The notes under the pieces are model-generated. The model searched no databases, was not told where the DNA came from, and saw only the letters and a list, made by a program, of their open reading frames with translations. The translations under genes and the position numbers were made by a program. Below, one piece after another: positions 33,692 through 44,461 of a stretch of 64,000 bases of DNA (position 1 is the stretch's first letter; each line of letters begins with the position of its first letter). The DNA is from Phyto melanocephala (taxonomy: Eukaryota > Arthropoda > Insecta > Diptera > Rhinophoridae), in contig OW799237.1 of the NCBI GenBank assembly GCA_941918925.1, forward strand, positions 58,079,997 to 58,143,996, written 5' to 3'.

Positions 33692-33898
33692 ATAGGCAAA
33701 AAAGCATGTTTGCGGTACATACAAAATCATGTTTTCAAAGATTCTTATTTAACATATTATTGTATTACAGTTGTCCCATATTATTGTCAGCAATACATAG
33801 GGAAGTTAATGGACCGGCAAACATTTATTGGTCAACTGTGTTCACGCCCGAAACCAATTCAAGACTTCACAATTGTACATGGTGATGATCTTATCATT

Positions 33899-33953
33899 AC
33901 ATGGCGACACGTTGTGAAAGGTATATAAGTTTCGGCACAGCCGAATATAGTCC
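33899..33953 (+). mobile_element. DINE-1-like terminal fragment
   Basis: 'cacgttgtgaaaggtatata' followed by the hairpin TTCGGCACAGCCGAA and 'tatag', the last 50 bp of subfamily A. Confidence 0.65.
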
Positions 33954-34136
33954 AATTGTTGAAAATTAATGCTATTTTACAATTTTCTTAATATACAGTG
34001 GGTTTTATTAAACAACAATGTCTAAGTTCCTTACTCCAGCTTTAGTGTTAAGCAAAATAAAACAAAACGATCGATACTGTTATATACGTTCGTCTATTAG
34101 TCAGTAAACTTACTCTACACAGCTACTACATGCATA

Positions 34137-34156
34137 TCTATATATATAAAAGTGAA

Positions 34157-34203
<47 letters not shown>

Positions 34204-35027
34204 TAGCTATAGACTCCGAAACTGTAAAACCGATCGGACTCCAACTTTGGCAAGTTGTTGGACACATACCAGGGAGTGTTTATGGGTGGAAAAAAGTGGG
34301 CGGGGCCACGCCCATAAAAATTAGTTATCAGTTTTAGCTACTTGCACTTGACCGATTTTTCTGAAACTTTGCACACATATCGAGCTGTCATGACTTAGTA
34401 ATTTCGTGATAAGAAAAGTGGGCGGGGCCACGCCCCTAAAAAAGTTTTAATTTTGAGGTACTTGCACTGGACCGATTTTTCTGCAACTTTGCACACATAT
34501 TGAGCTGTCATGACTAAATAATTTCGTGATCAGAAAAGTGGGCGGGGCCACGCCCATACAAAATTAGTTATTAGTTTTAGCTACTTGCACTTAACCGATT
34601 TTTCTAAAACTTTGCGCACATATCGAGCTGTCATGACTAAATAATTTCGTGCAAAGAAAAGTGGGCGGGGCCACGCCCATAAAAAAAGTTCTAATTTTGA
34701 GGTACTTGAACTTCACCGATTTTTCTGAAACTTTGCACACATATTGAGCTGTCATGACTTTATAATATCGTGATAAAAAAGTGGGCAGGGCCACGCCCAT
34801 AAAAAAAAGTTATAATTTTGAGGTACTTGCACTGGACCGATTCTTCTGAAACTTTGCACACATATTGAGCTGTTATGACTTCACAATTTTGTGATTAGAA
34901 AAGTGGGCAGTGCCACGCCCATAAAAAAAAATTATAATATTTAGGTTTTTGCACTTGATATTCAATTAAAATTCAGAATGCATTTTGATTTGTAAGGGGC
35001 GTAGCAACGCGCGCCGGATTTGGCTAG
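34137..35027 (+). mobile_element. Helitron family C, full length
   Basis: Starts TCTATATATATAAAAGTG with A before it and ends CTAG with T after it. After a (GT)n tract and 'agactccgaaactgtaaaac' it has about six tandem monomers of about 120 bp, each with a GGGCGGGGCCACGCCC-type core and 'ctgaaactttgcacacatat'. It ends GGGGCGTAGCAACGCGCGCC...CTAG. It has no coding capacity. Confidence 0.87.
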
Positions 35028-35230
35028 TAAACAGATAAAATTAAAATATAAGATCACAGTAACATACCACCACAAAAACCTCAATATTCTAAAACCATTG
35101 TAAAAATTTCGTTCGATACTTAATAACTAGAAGCAGAGACTCTATTTTTTAGTTTATGCGAGAAGGTATTAGTTAATACAAGAAAGCGTCTATATAACTT
35201 ATTGATTAATGCGCAAATTAGAAACCAAGA

Positions 35231-35660
35231 TAAAGGGTGTTTATTTACAGGCAGAGAACTTAATAAACAAAATGGAGAAAAGTGTTTTTAATAAAAGGTG
35301 GTCCAACTATAATGAGTCATATCTTAACGTAAAGTTTGTTCCCCAAATTAATTTGACATTTCTTTGTTTCAATGATTGACAAATTCAACCATGCAAAGAA
35401 ACACAATTGAGATTGTTGTACATATTAAGATTATGGAATCCTTTTACAAAAATGAGAGTTCAAATAAAAATGAATTTTGTGTACTTCGTGATTTTTTGGT
35501 CAGCATAATCTACTAAATATGTACGTCCAAATTTAAGAGAATAATTCGAAAATTCAGCAAACTGACTCTGCGGAAGCATTGCTAAGTTTCTCGATAGTGC
35601 GGCAAAAGAGCCGTCAACGTCGACTAGTCATTGCACAGTGATGTGTTTCATACCCAAAAA
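35231..35660 (+). mobile_element. mariner-like element, 5' part
   Basis: A TA is followed by AAGGGTGTTTATTTACAGG, resembling the ends at 15106 and 32672. From about 35391 the translation follows mariner N-termini. It reads a KIMESFYKNESSNKNEF block and CVLRDF, then (after a frame change) FGQHN and KIQQTDSAEA, the paired helix-turn-helix region. The catalytic half is missing, so this is a pseudogene fragment. Confidence 0.6.
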
Positions 35661-35797
35661 ATCAAGAGAACACTCTTCACGGGCTTGAATAAAATATATT
35701 TTTTTAAAGCTAATTACTTATCTGCCGAATATACTATTGAACGATTTATGTTATTTATATTTCTATATTCTCGCAAGAGGGCGCTAAACTCAACTAA

Positions 35798-36659
35798 TCT
35801 ATATATATAAAAGTGAAACTCTGTGTGTGTATGTGTGTGTGTTAGCTATAAACTCCAAAACTGTAAAACCGATCGAGCTCAAACTTTGGTAAGTTGTTGT
35901 ACACATACCAGGGAGTGTTTATGGGTAGAAAAAAGTGGGCGGGGCCACGCCCATAAAAAATTAGTTATCATTTTAAGCTACTTCCACATGACCGATTTTT
36001 CTAAAACTTTCCACACATATCGAGCTCTCATGACTAAATAATTTCGTGATTAGAAAAGTGGGCAGGGCCACGCCCATAAAAAAAGTTATAATTTTGAGGT
36101 ACTTCCACTGGACCGATTTTTCTGAAACTGTGCACACATATTAAGCTGTCATGCCTTTATAATTTCGCGATTAGAAAAGTGGGCAGTGTCACGCCTATAA
36201 AAAAAAAGTTATAATTTTGAGCTACTTAAACTTTACCGATTTTTCTAAGACTTTTCACACACATATTGAAGTCTCAAGGTTATACAATTTCGTAATTAGA
36301 AAAGTAGGCAGGGCCACGCCCATAAAAAAGAAATAATTTTGCGGTACTTGCTCTGGACCGATTTTTGTGAAACTTTGCACACATATTGAGTTGTCATGAC
36401 TTTACAATTTCGTGATTAGAAAATTGGGCAGTGCCACGCCCATAAGAAATAAATTATCATTTTCAGCTACTTGAACTTCACCGATTTTTTTGATACTTTG
36501 CACACATATTGAGCTGTCATGACTATACAGTTTGGTGATTAGAAAAGTGGGCATTAAAAAAGTTATAATTTTTAGTTTTTTGGACTTGATATTCAATTTA
36601 AATTCAGAATGCATTTTTATTCATTAAGGGGCGTAGCAACGCGCGCCGGGCTTTTCTAG
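35798..36659 (+). mobile_element. Helitron family C, full length
   Basis: Starts TCTATATATATAAAAG (A before) and ends CCGGGCTTTTCTAG at 36659. It contains about five to six monomers, more diverged than in neighbouring copies. Its last base abuts the first base of the next Helitron. Confidence 0.87.
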
Positions 36660-37634
36660 TCTATATATATAAAAGTGAAACTCTGTGTGTGTGTGTTTGC
36701 TATAGACTCCGAAACTGTAAAACCGATCGGGCTCAAACTTTGGTAAGTTGTTGTACACATACCAGGGAGTGTTTATGGGTGAAAAAAAGTGGGCGGGGCC
36801 ACGCCCATAATAAATTAGTTATCAGTTTTAGCTACTTGCACTTGACCGATTTTTCTGAAACTTTGCACACATATCGTGCTGTCATGACTTAATAATTTCG
36901 TGATAAGAAAAGTGGGCGGGGCCACGCCCCTAAAAAAGTTTTAATATTGAGGTACTTGCACTGGACCGATTTTTCTGAAACTTTGCACACATATTAAGCT
37001 GTCATGACTTTATAATTTAATGATTAAAAAAGTGGGCGGGGCCATGCCCATTAAAAAATAGTTATCAGTTTTAGCTACTTGCACTGGACCGAATTTTCTG
37101 AAAGTTTGCAAACACACTGAGTTGTCATGACTTTACACTTTCGTCATAAGAAAAGTAGGCAGTGCCACGCCCATTAAAAAAAAGGTATCAGTTTGAGGTA
37201 CTTGCACTGGACCGATTTTCCTGAAACTTTGCACACATATTGAGCTGTCATGACCTTATGATTACGTGATTAGAAAAGTGGGCAGGGCCACGCCCAAAAA
37301 AAAAGTTAAAATTTTGAGGTACTTGCACTGGACTGATTTTTCTGAAACTTTGCACACATACTGAGCTGTCATGACTTTACAATTTCGTGATTAGAAAAGT
37401 GGGCAGTGCGACGCCTATAAAAAGAAGGTATCATTTTGAAGTACTTGCACTGGACCGATTTTTCTGAAACTTTGCACACATATTGACTTTACAATTTCGT
37501 GATTAGAAAAGTGGGCAGGGCCACGCCCATTGAAAAATTATAATTTTTAGGTTTTTTCACTTGATATTCAATTAAAATTAAGAATGCATTTTGATTCATT
37601 AAGGGGCGTAGCAACGCGCCCCGGGTTTGGCTAG
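36660..37634 (+). mobile_element. Helitron family C, full length, head-to-tail with previous
   Basis: Starts TC at 36660-36661 immediately after the CTAG of the preceding copy and ends CTAG at 37631-37634. It carries about seven to eight monomers. Confidence 0.87.
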
Positions 37635-38405
37635 TTTGTAATAAAAAATACCATGTTAAATTTCGATATTAACTTCTTCAGAGAAATAGCTGAGAGAACT
37701 CTATTTATTTAAGAAATTTTTCAAAGTAAAGTTTTTAGTTACTTAACCATATTTTATATAATATAAAGTTTTAAATTTCTTTATTGTTTTTATTTTTTAC
37801 TGCTTTAAAAATCGCATTTATGTCAATAAGAAGTTTAAGGATACCAAATTTTGGTGGACTATAAAAAAAAATATCTTAAAACACCCATTTTTTTATTTTC
37901 GTTTATTTAACTATGGACTCTGTTCTACCAAATAAAAAAAAAACAAATTAGAACCAACTTAATTAGGGAATTTTTCATATATTTGACTAATTTAAAATAA
38001 CTTGTGGCAAATAAATTATTAATATTAGTTTAATATATCACTACGTAAATAATATACTTAAACATAAATAATTAAAATTATTATTTAAACTCAAAACTTG
38101 CCGTAGAATAAACTTTCGCCAGATTAAAATAAATAAATAAAACTTCTTTTCAAAATCCTCTAAACTGCAAACGCTAAAAACTTGTTATTATTTGGAGTTT
38201 ATTTATTGGTATTTGCAATTAACACAACTTTCTGTTATATAAGGCTGAATAGTTCCTCAACACCAATAATTCATTATTTTAAATATCAAAATTACATACA
38301 AATTAAATTGACCATTATTGTTAAAAGTGTAACAGCTGATTGATTTTGACTGATGTTTTTGCTGGTTTTGTTGGTTTTCTTTAACTATTTGGACACAATT
38401 GCATT

Positions 38406-38636
38406 TTGAATTTTTATTTTGTCGAACTTTTCTGTTTAAACTATTATTTAAATTTTTAATCAGGCTTGAGTTCATATTAATATTCTTTATTTTTACAAAG
38501 AATTTTTTTAATTGTGATAAATGAAAGAATAAATCTTGAAAAATTATATTTTTACCGACACTAGCCGAGTGGAATGCATTTTCGAAACCAGCTACGATTT
38601 CATCATCAGCACTCTCTGATCGGTGGTTACATGTTG
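38406..38636. repeat. 231-bp direct repeat, copy 1
   Basis: Begins TTGAATTTTTATTTTG and ends GGTTACATGTTG. It is repeated at 38981-39211 with a period of 575 bp, and the copies look identical by eye. The 575-bp interval 38632-39206 begins TG and ends CA with a TATATAAA box at its 3' third, which would suit an LTR preceded by a truncated one. A simple local duplication is equally possible. Confidence 0.75.
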
Positions 38637-38980
38637 GTTGTAAATATCATCTATTTAACTCACGGGACTTATGTTAATTGAATTCGGTAACTAATTTTTA
38701 GTTTTTCCTATTTCATATATTTTTACCACAATGAGTTAGATTGAAATTTTAACCAAACAGCAACCCTTTTTACTTTTGTTTGTTATTATCTTTCATTTAT
38801 CACTATTTTTGTCCTGCTCTAGCCACCAGTTAGGTAGCGATAACAACAGATAATTGTTTTTAACAATCAATGTTTATAATCATTTGTTTTATTTTCTGTG
38901 AGGTCAGTATACAACGAAATGTTGACTGACTAACAGTGAATGAATGATTTTTTTTGCACCGTGCCCTGTGTTTATATAAA

Positions 38981-39211
38981 TTGAATTTTTATTTTGTCGA
39001 ACTTTTCTGTTTAAACTATTATTTAAATTTTTAATCAGGCTTGAGTTCATATTAATATTCTTTATTTTTACAAAGAATTTTTTTAATTGTGATAAATGAA
39101 AGAATAAATCTTGAAAAATTATATTTTTACCGACACTAGCCGAGTGGAATGCATTTTCGAAACCAGCTACGATTTCATCATCAGCACTCTCTGATCGGTG
39201 GTTACATGTTG
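38981..39211. repeat. 231-bp direct repeat, copy 2
   Basis: Partner of 38406-38636. Its first base lies directly after the TATA-like TTTATATAAA. Confidence 0.75.
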
Positions 39212-39546
39212 ATGCTAGAAGGACATGGGTTTTTTACCTACTTTTATATTACGAGCTTTCACTCTTTTCCTAATATTCTGATTTATTTATTCCCATTTTC
39301 AATACCAAACAAACCTTGTGTATAATTAATATTCTGGCAAAATTTTAGTCCCATAGCTTTTTCGGTCCGACCTCTATCGTGCTTTCAACAGGTGGACGGA
39401 CGGACATAGCTAGATCGTCAGAAAATCAAACCCCTATTCAGAAAATATATACTTATGGGGTCTAAATTGGATATTTCGATGTATTACAAACGGAATGACA
39501 AAATGAAAATACCCCCACAACAAGTTTTTTGGTGGCGGGTATAAAA
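39212..39546 (-). mobile_element. DINE-1-like subfamily B fragment
   Basis: Contains 'ggtccgacctctatcgtgc', 'tggggtctaaattggatatt' and ends 'ggtggcgggtataaaaa', the start half of subfamily B. The hairpin half is missing. Confidence 0.75.
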
Positions 39547-39776
39547 ATCATAACGATTTACGAAACTGCTCAGTTTTCGAATTTGCTTTTTACAACAAGC
39601 GTTTTCGTCCGAAAATATAATAAGTGGGTTTCGTTCATCCTCTTAATTCTCAAAACTTTTATGAAGCCCAGTTTGTTGCAGAAGAGAACTCAATGTAATC
39701 GGGCCAGATAATTCTTGCACATCTAATTCTCCATTATCTTCCAGTCTCACAGAAGAAAAATCGCTAATCAGTACAA

Positions 39777-40001
39777 TTGTTCCGGATAAAAATGTTTGCG
39801 CATCTTTCAGCCTTAGACCAAAAGAAATTGTTTAAGTTGCTGTTGACATGCTTCCAGAAAAACTACAAAATCCCCAAATTCTCGAATGATGACAAATTCA
39901 ACCGAGAAACGAAAAACAGAAGAACAAACCTAAAAGAAGGAGATTACGTTCTGGTTAATCTGTCTCAACATTTCAAGAACAAAGTTGATTACGTTGGTTA
40001 G
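39777..40001 (+). pseudogene. LTR-retrotransposon integrase C-terminal-like remnant
   Basis: The 74-codon frame contains NRRTNLKEGDYVLVNLSQHF, resembling the 'F..GD.VLV' SH3-like end of retroelement integrases, and stops soon after. Sequence beyond (to about 40090) continues the similarity weakly through stops. No catalytic core was found upstream. Confidence 0.4.
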
Positions 40002-40584
40002 ATTACTGAAATTCTTGGCGAATGCATGTTTACAGTAAGCTTCTTTCAAACACTTCAAAACTTTTCATCTTAGTATAACTTATAATGCCTGAAAAAGTAG
40101 AAACTTTATTAGTTTAGAGAAGCCAAATAGATCTTAAGCTACCACTTCCCTCGGATCTACCTTCAACTTTGGCAGCCGGGCTAAATATCTATTTGAAGTA
40201 GAAGTTAGCTCTTATTGTATAGAATAATAATATAATATTTTATGTATTTTCTACGTTTGGAGAAAATTAATTGTTGTTATTAATTTCTTTTTACTTATAA
40301 ATAAACACTGAATTACTTCATAATCTCTACCTAGTTTTTATCAAACAAATTTTTTCTTCAATAAACATCTTTGTGAATGTGGGCGATGAATGTGCTCCGT
40401 CAGATGCCACAGCTGTCCCCGTTTAGAGCACCTTCGGCGAATCTGACTCTTTTAACTACCTCAAAAAATAAGTGACTAATACTAATTTGTCATAACTTTT
40501 TGGTACGAGTTTTTATCACTCAATATCAGAGAACAACATTTTTATTCATTAAGGGGCGTAGCAACGCGCGCCGGGCTTTTCTAG

Positions 40585-41559
40585 TCTATATATATAAAAG
40601 TGAAACTCTGTGTGTGTGTGTTTGCTATAGACTCCGAAACTGTAAAACCGATCGGGCTCAAACTTTGGTAAGTTGTTGTACACATACCAGGGAGTGTTTA
40701 TGGGTGAAAAAAAGTGGGCGGGGCCACGCCCATAATAAATTAGTTATCAGTTTTAGCTACTTGCACTTGACCGATTTTTCTGAAACTTTGCACACATATC
40801 GTGCTGTCATGACTTAATAATTTCGTGATAAGAAAAGTGGGCGGGGCCACGCCCCTAAAAAAGTTTTAATATTGAGGTACTTGCACTGGACCGATTTTTC
40901 TGAAACTTTGCACACATATTAAGCTGTCATGACTTTATAATTTAATGATTAAAAAAGTGGGCGGGGCCATGCCCATTAAAAAATAGTTATCAGTTTTAGC
41001 TACTTGCACTGGACCGAATTTTCTGAAAGTTTGCAAACACACTGAGTTGTCATGACTTTACACTTTCGTCATAAGAAAAGTAGGCAGTGCCACGCCCATT
41101 AAAAAAAAGGTATCAGTTTGAGGTACTTGCACTGGACCGATTTTCCTGAAACTTTGCACACATATTGAGCTGTCATGACCTTATGATTACGTGATTAGAA
41201 AAGTGGGCAGGGCCACGCCCAAAAAAAAAGTTAAAATTTTGAGGTACTTGCACTGGACTGATTTTTCTGAAACTTTGCACACATACTGAGCTGTCATGAC
41301 TTTACAATTTCGTGATTAGAAAAGTGGGCAGTGCGACGCCTATAAAAAGAAGGTATCATTTTGAAGTACTTGCACTGGACCGATTTTTCTGAAACTTTGC
41401 ACACATATTGACTTTACAATTTCGTGATTAGAAAAGTGGGCAGGGCCACGCCCATTGAAAAATTATAATTTTTAGGTTTTTTCACTTGATATTCAATTAA
41501 AATTAAGAATGCATTTTGATTCATTAAGGGGCGTAGCAACGCGCCCCGGGTTTGGCTAG
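40585..41559 (+). mobile_element. Helitron family C, duplicated copy
   Basis: Second copy of 36660-37634. The tail of the preceding Helitron (40537-40584) is also duplicated, so the head-to-tail join is kept. Confidence 0.87.
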
Positions 41560-42330
41560 TTTGTAATAAAAAATACCATGTTAAATTTCGATATTAACTT
41601 CTTCAGAGAAATAGCTGAGAGAACTCTATTTATTTAAGAAATTTTTCAAAGTAAAGTTTTTAGTTACTTAACCATATTTTATATAATATAAAGTTTTAAA
41701 TTTCTTTATTGTTTTTATTTTTTACTGCTTTAAAAATCGCATTTATGTCAATAAGAAGTTTAAGGATACCAAATTTTGGTGGACTATAAAAAAAAATATC
41801 TTAAAACACCCATTTTTTTATTTTCGTTTATTTAACTATGGACTCTGTTCTACCAAATAAAAAAAAAACAAATTAGAACCAACTTAATTAGGGAATTTTT
41901 CATATATTTGACTAATTTAAAATAACTTGTGGCAAATAAATTATTAATATTAGTTTAATATATCACTACGTAAATAATATACTTAAACATAAATAATTAA
42001 AATTATTATTTAAACTCAAAACTTGCCGTAGAATAAACTTTCGCCAGATTAAAATAAATAAATAAAACTTCTTTTCAAAATCCTCTAAACTGCAAACGCT
42101 AAAAACTTGTTATTATTTGGAGTTTATTTATTGGTATTTGCAATTAACACAACTTTCTGTTATATAAGGCTGAATAGTTCCTCAACACCAATAATTCATT
42201 ATTTTAAATATCAAAATTACATACAAATTAAATTGACCATTATTGTTAAAAGTGTAACAGCTGATTGATTTTGACTGATGTTTTTGCTGGTTTTGTTGGT
42301 TTTCTTTAACTATTTGGACACAATTGCATT

Positions 42331-42561
42331 TTGAATTTTTATTTTGTCGAACTTTTCTGTTTAAACTATTATTTAAATTTTTAATCAGGCTTGAGTTCAT
42401 ATTAATATTCTTTATTTTTACAAAGAATTTTTTTAATTGTGATAAATGAAAGAATAAATCTTGAAAAATTATATTTTTACCGACACTAGCCGAGTGGAAT
42501 GCATTTTCGAAACCAGCTACGATTTCATCATCAGCACTCTCTGATCGGTGGTTACATGTTG
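42331..42561. repeat. 231-bp direct repeat in unit 2, copy 1
   Basis: Equivalent of 38406-38636. Confidence 0.75.
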
Positions 42562-42905
42562 GTTGTAAATATCATCTATTTAACTCACGGGACTTATGTT
42601 AATTGAATTCGGTAACTAATTTTTAGTTTTTCCTATTTCATATATTTTTACCACAATGAGTTAGATTGAAATTTTAACCAAACAGCAACCCTTTTTACTT
42701 TTGTTTGTTATTATCTTTCATTTATCACTATTTTTGTCCTGCTCTAGCCACCAGTTAGGTAGCGATAACAACAGATAATTGTTTTTAACAATCAATGTTT
42801 ATAATCATTTGTTTTATTTTCTGTGAGGTCAGTATACAACGAAATGTTGACTGACTAACAGTGAATGAATGATTTTTTTTGCACCGTGCCCTGTGTTTAT
42901 ATAAA

Positions 42906-43136
42906 TTGAATTTTTATTTTGTCGAACTTTTCTGTTTAAACTATTATTTAAATTTTTAATCAGGCTTGAGTTCATATTAATATTCTTTATTTTTACAAAG
43001 AATTTTTTTAATTGTGATAAATGAAAGAATAAATCTTGAAAAATTATATTTTTACCGACACTAGCCGAGTGGAATGCATTTTCGAAACCAGCTACGATTT
43101 CATCATCAGCACTCTCTGATCGGTGGTTACATGTTG
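42906..43136. repeat. 231-bp direct repeat in unit 2, copy 2
   Basis: Equivalent of 38981-39211. Confidence 0.75.
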
Positions 43137-43471
43137 ATGCTAGAAGGACATGGGTTTTTTACCTACTTTTATATTACGAGCTTTCACTCTTTTCCTAATA
43201 TTCTGATTTATTTATTCCCATTTTCAATACCAAACAAACCTTGTGTATAATTAATATTCTGGCAAAATTTTAGTCCCATAGCTTTTTCGGTCCGACCTCT
43301 ATCGTGCTTTCAACAGGTGGACGGACGGACATAGCTAGATCGTCAGAAAATCAAACCCCTATTCAGAAAATATATACTTATGGGGTCTAAATTGGATATT
43401 TCGATGTATTACAAACGGAATGACAAAATGAAAATACCCCCACAACAAGTTTTTTGGTGGCGGGTATAAAA
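43137..43471 (-). mobile_element. DINE-1-like subfamily B fragment in unit 2
   Basis: Equivalent of 39212-39546. Confidence 0.75.
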
Positions 43472-43701
43472 ATCATAACGATTTACGAAACTGCTCAGTT
43501 TTCGAATTTGCTTTTTACAACAAGCGTTTTCGTCCGAAAATATAATAAGTGGGTTTCGTTCATCCTCTTAATTCTCAAAACTTTTATGAAGCCCAGTTTG
43601 TTGCAGAAGAGAACTCAATGTAATCGGGCCAGATAATTCTTGCACATCTAATTCTCCATTATCTTCCAGTCTCACAGAAGAAAAATCGCTAATCAGTACA
43701 A

Positions 43702-43926
43702 TTGTTCCGGATAAAAATGTTTGCGCATCTTTCAGCCTTAGACCAAAAGAAATTGTTTAAGTTGCTGTTGACATGCTTCCAGAAAAACTACAAAATCCCC
43801 AAATTCTCGAATGATGACAAATTCAACCGAGAAACGAAAAACAGAAGAACAAACCTAAAAGAAGGAGATTACGTTCTGGTTAATCTGTCTCAACATTTCA
43901 AGAACAAAGTTGATTACGTTGGTTAG
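43702..43926 (+). pseudogene. integrase C-terminal-like remnant in unit 2
   Basis: Equivalent of 39777-40001, with the same translation. Confidence 0.4.
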
Positions 43927-44461
43927 ATTACTGAAATTCTTGGCGAATGCATGTTTACAGTAAGCTTCTTTCAAACACTTCAAAACTTTTCATCTTAGTA
44001 TAACTTATAATGCCTGAAAAAGTAGAAACTTTATTAGTTTAGAGAAGCCAAATAGATCTTAAGCTACCACTTCCCTCGGATCTACCTTCAACTTTGGCAG
44101 CCGGGCTAAATATCTATTTGAAGTAGAAGTTAGCTCTTATTGTATAGAATAATAATATAATATTTTATGTATTTTCTACGTTTGGAGAAAATTAATTGTT
44201 GTTATTAATTTCTTTTTACTTATAAATAAACACTGAATTACTTCATAATCTCTACCTAGTTTTTATCAAACAAATTTTTTCTTCAATAAACATCTTTGTG
44301 AATGTGGGCGATGAATGTGCTCCGTCAGATGCCACAGCTGTCCCCGTTTAGAGCACCTTCGGCGAATCTGACTCTTTTAACTACCTCAAAAAATAAGTGA
44401 CTAATACTAATTTGTCATAACTTTTTGGTACGAGTTTTTATCACTCAATATCAGAGAACAA

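Larger units (their letters stand above)
36612..40536. repeat. tandem duplication, unit 1 (3,925 bp)
   Basis: This unit is repeated directly at 40537-44461 with no difference that I noticed in the stretches compared. It contains the tail of one Helitron, one whole Helitron, a 231-bp direct repeat, a DINE fragment and a decayed integrase-like frame. The 7-bp CATTTTT occurs at the start (36612), the junction (40537) and just past the end (44462), so it is a microhomology at the breakpoints. Confidence 0.93.
40537..44461. repeat. tandem duplication, unit 2 (3,925 bp)
   Basis: Direct copy of 36612-40536, with every internal feature offset by exactly 3,925 bp. It ends where a decayed LINE begins. 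Confidence 0.93.

Noticed and set aside
34130..34337. Cysteine/valine-rich frames (CVCVCV) at Helitron starts
   Set aside because: They are translations of the (GT)n tract at the 5' end of family C Helitrons.
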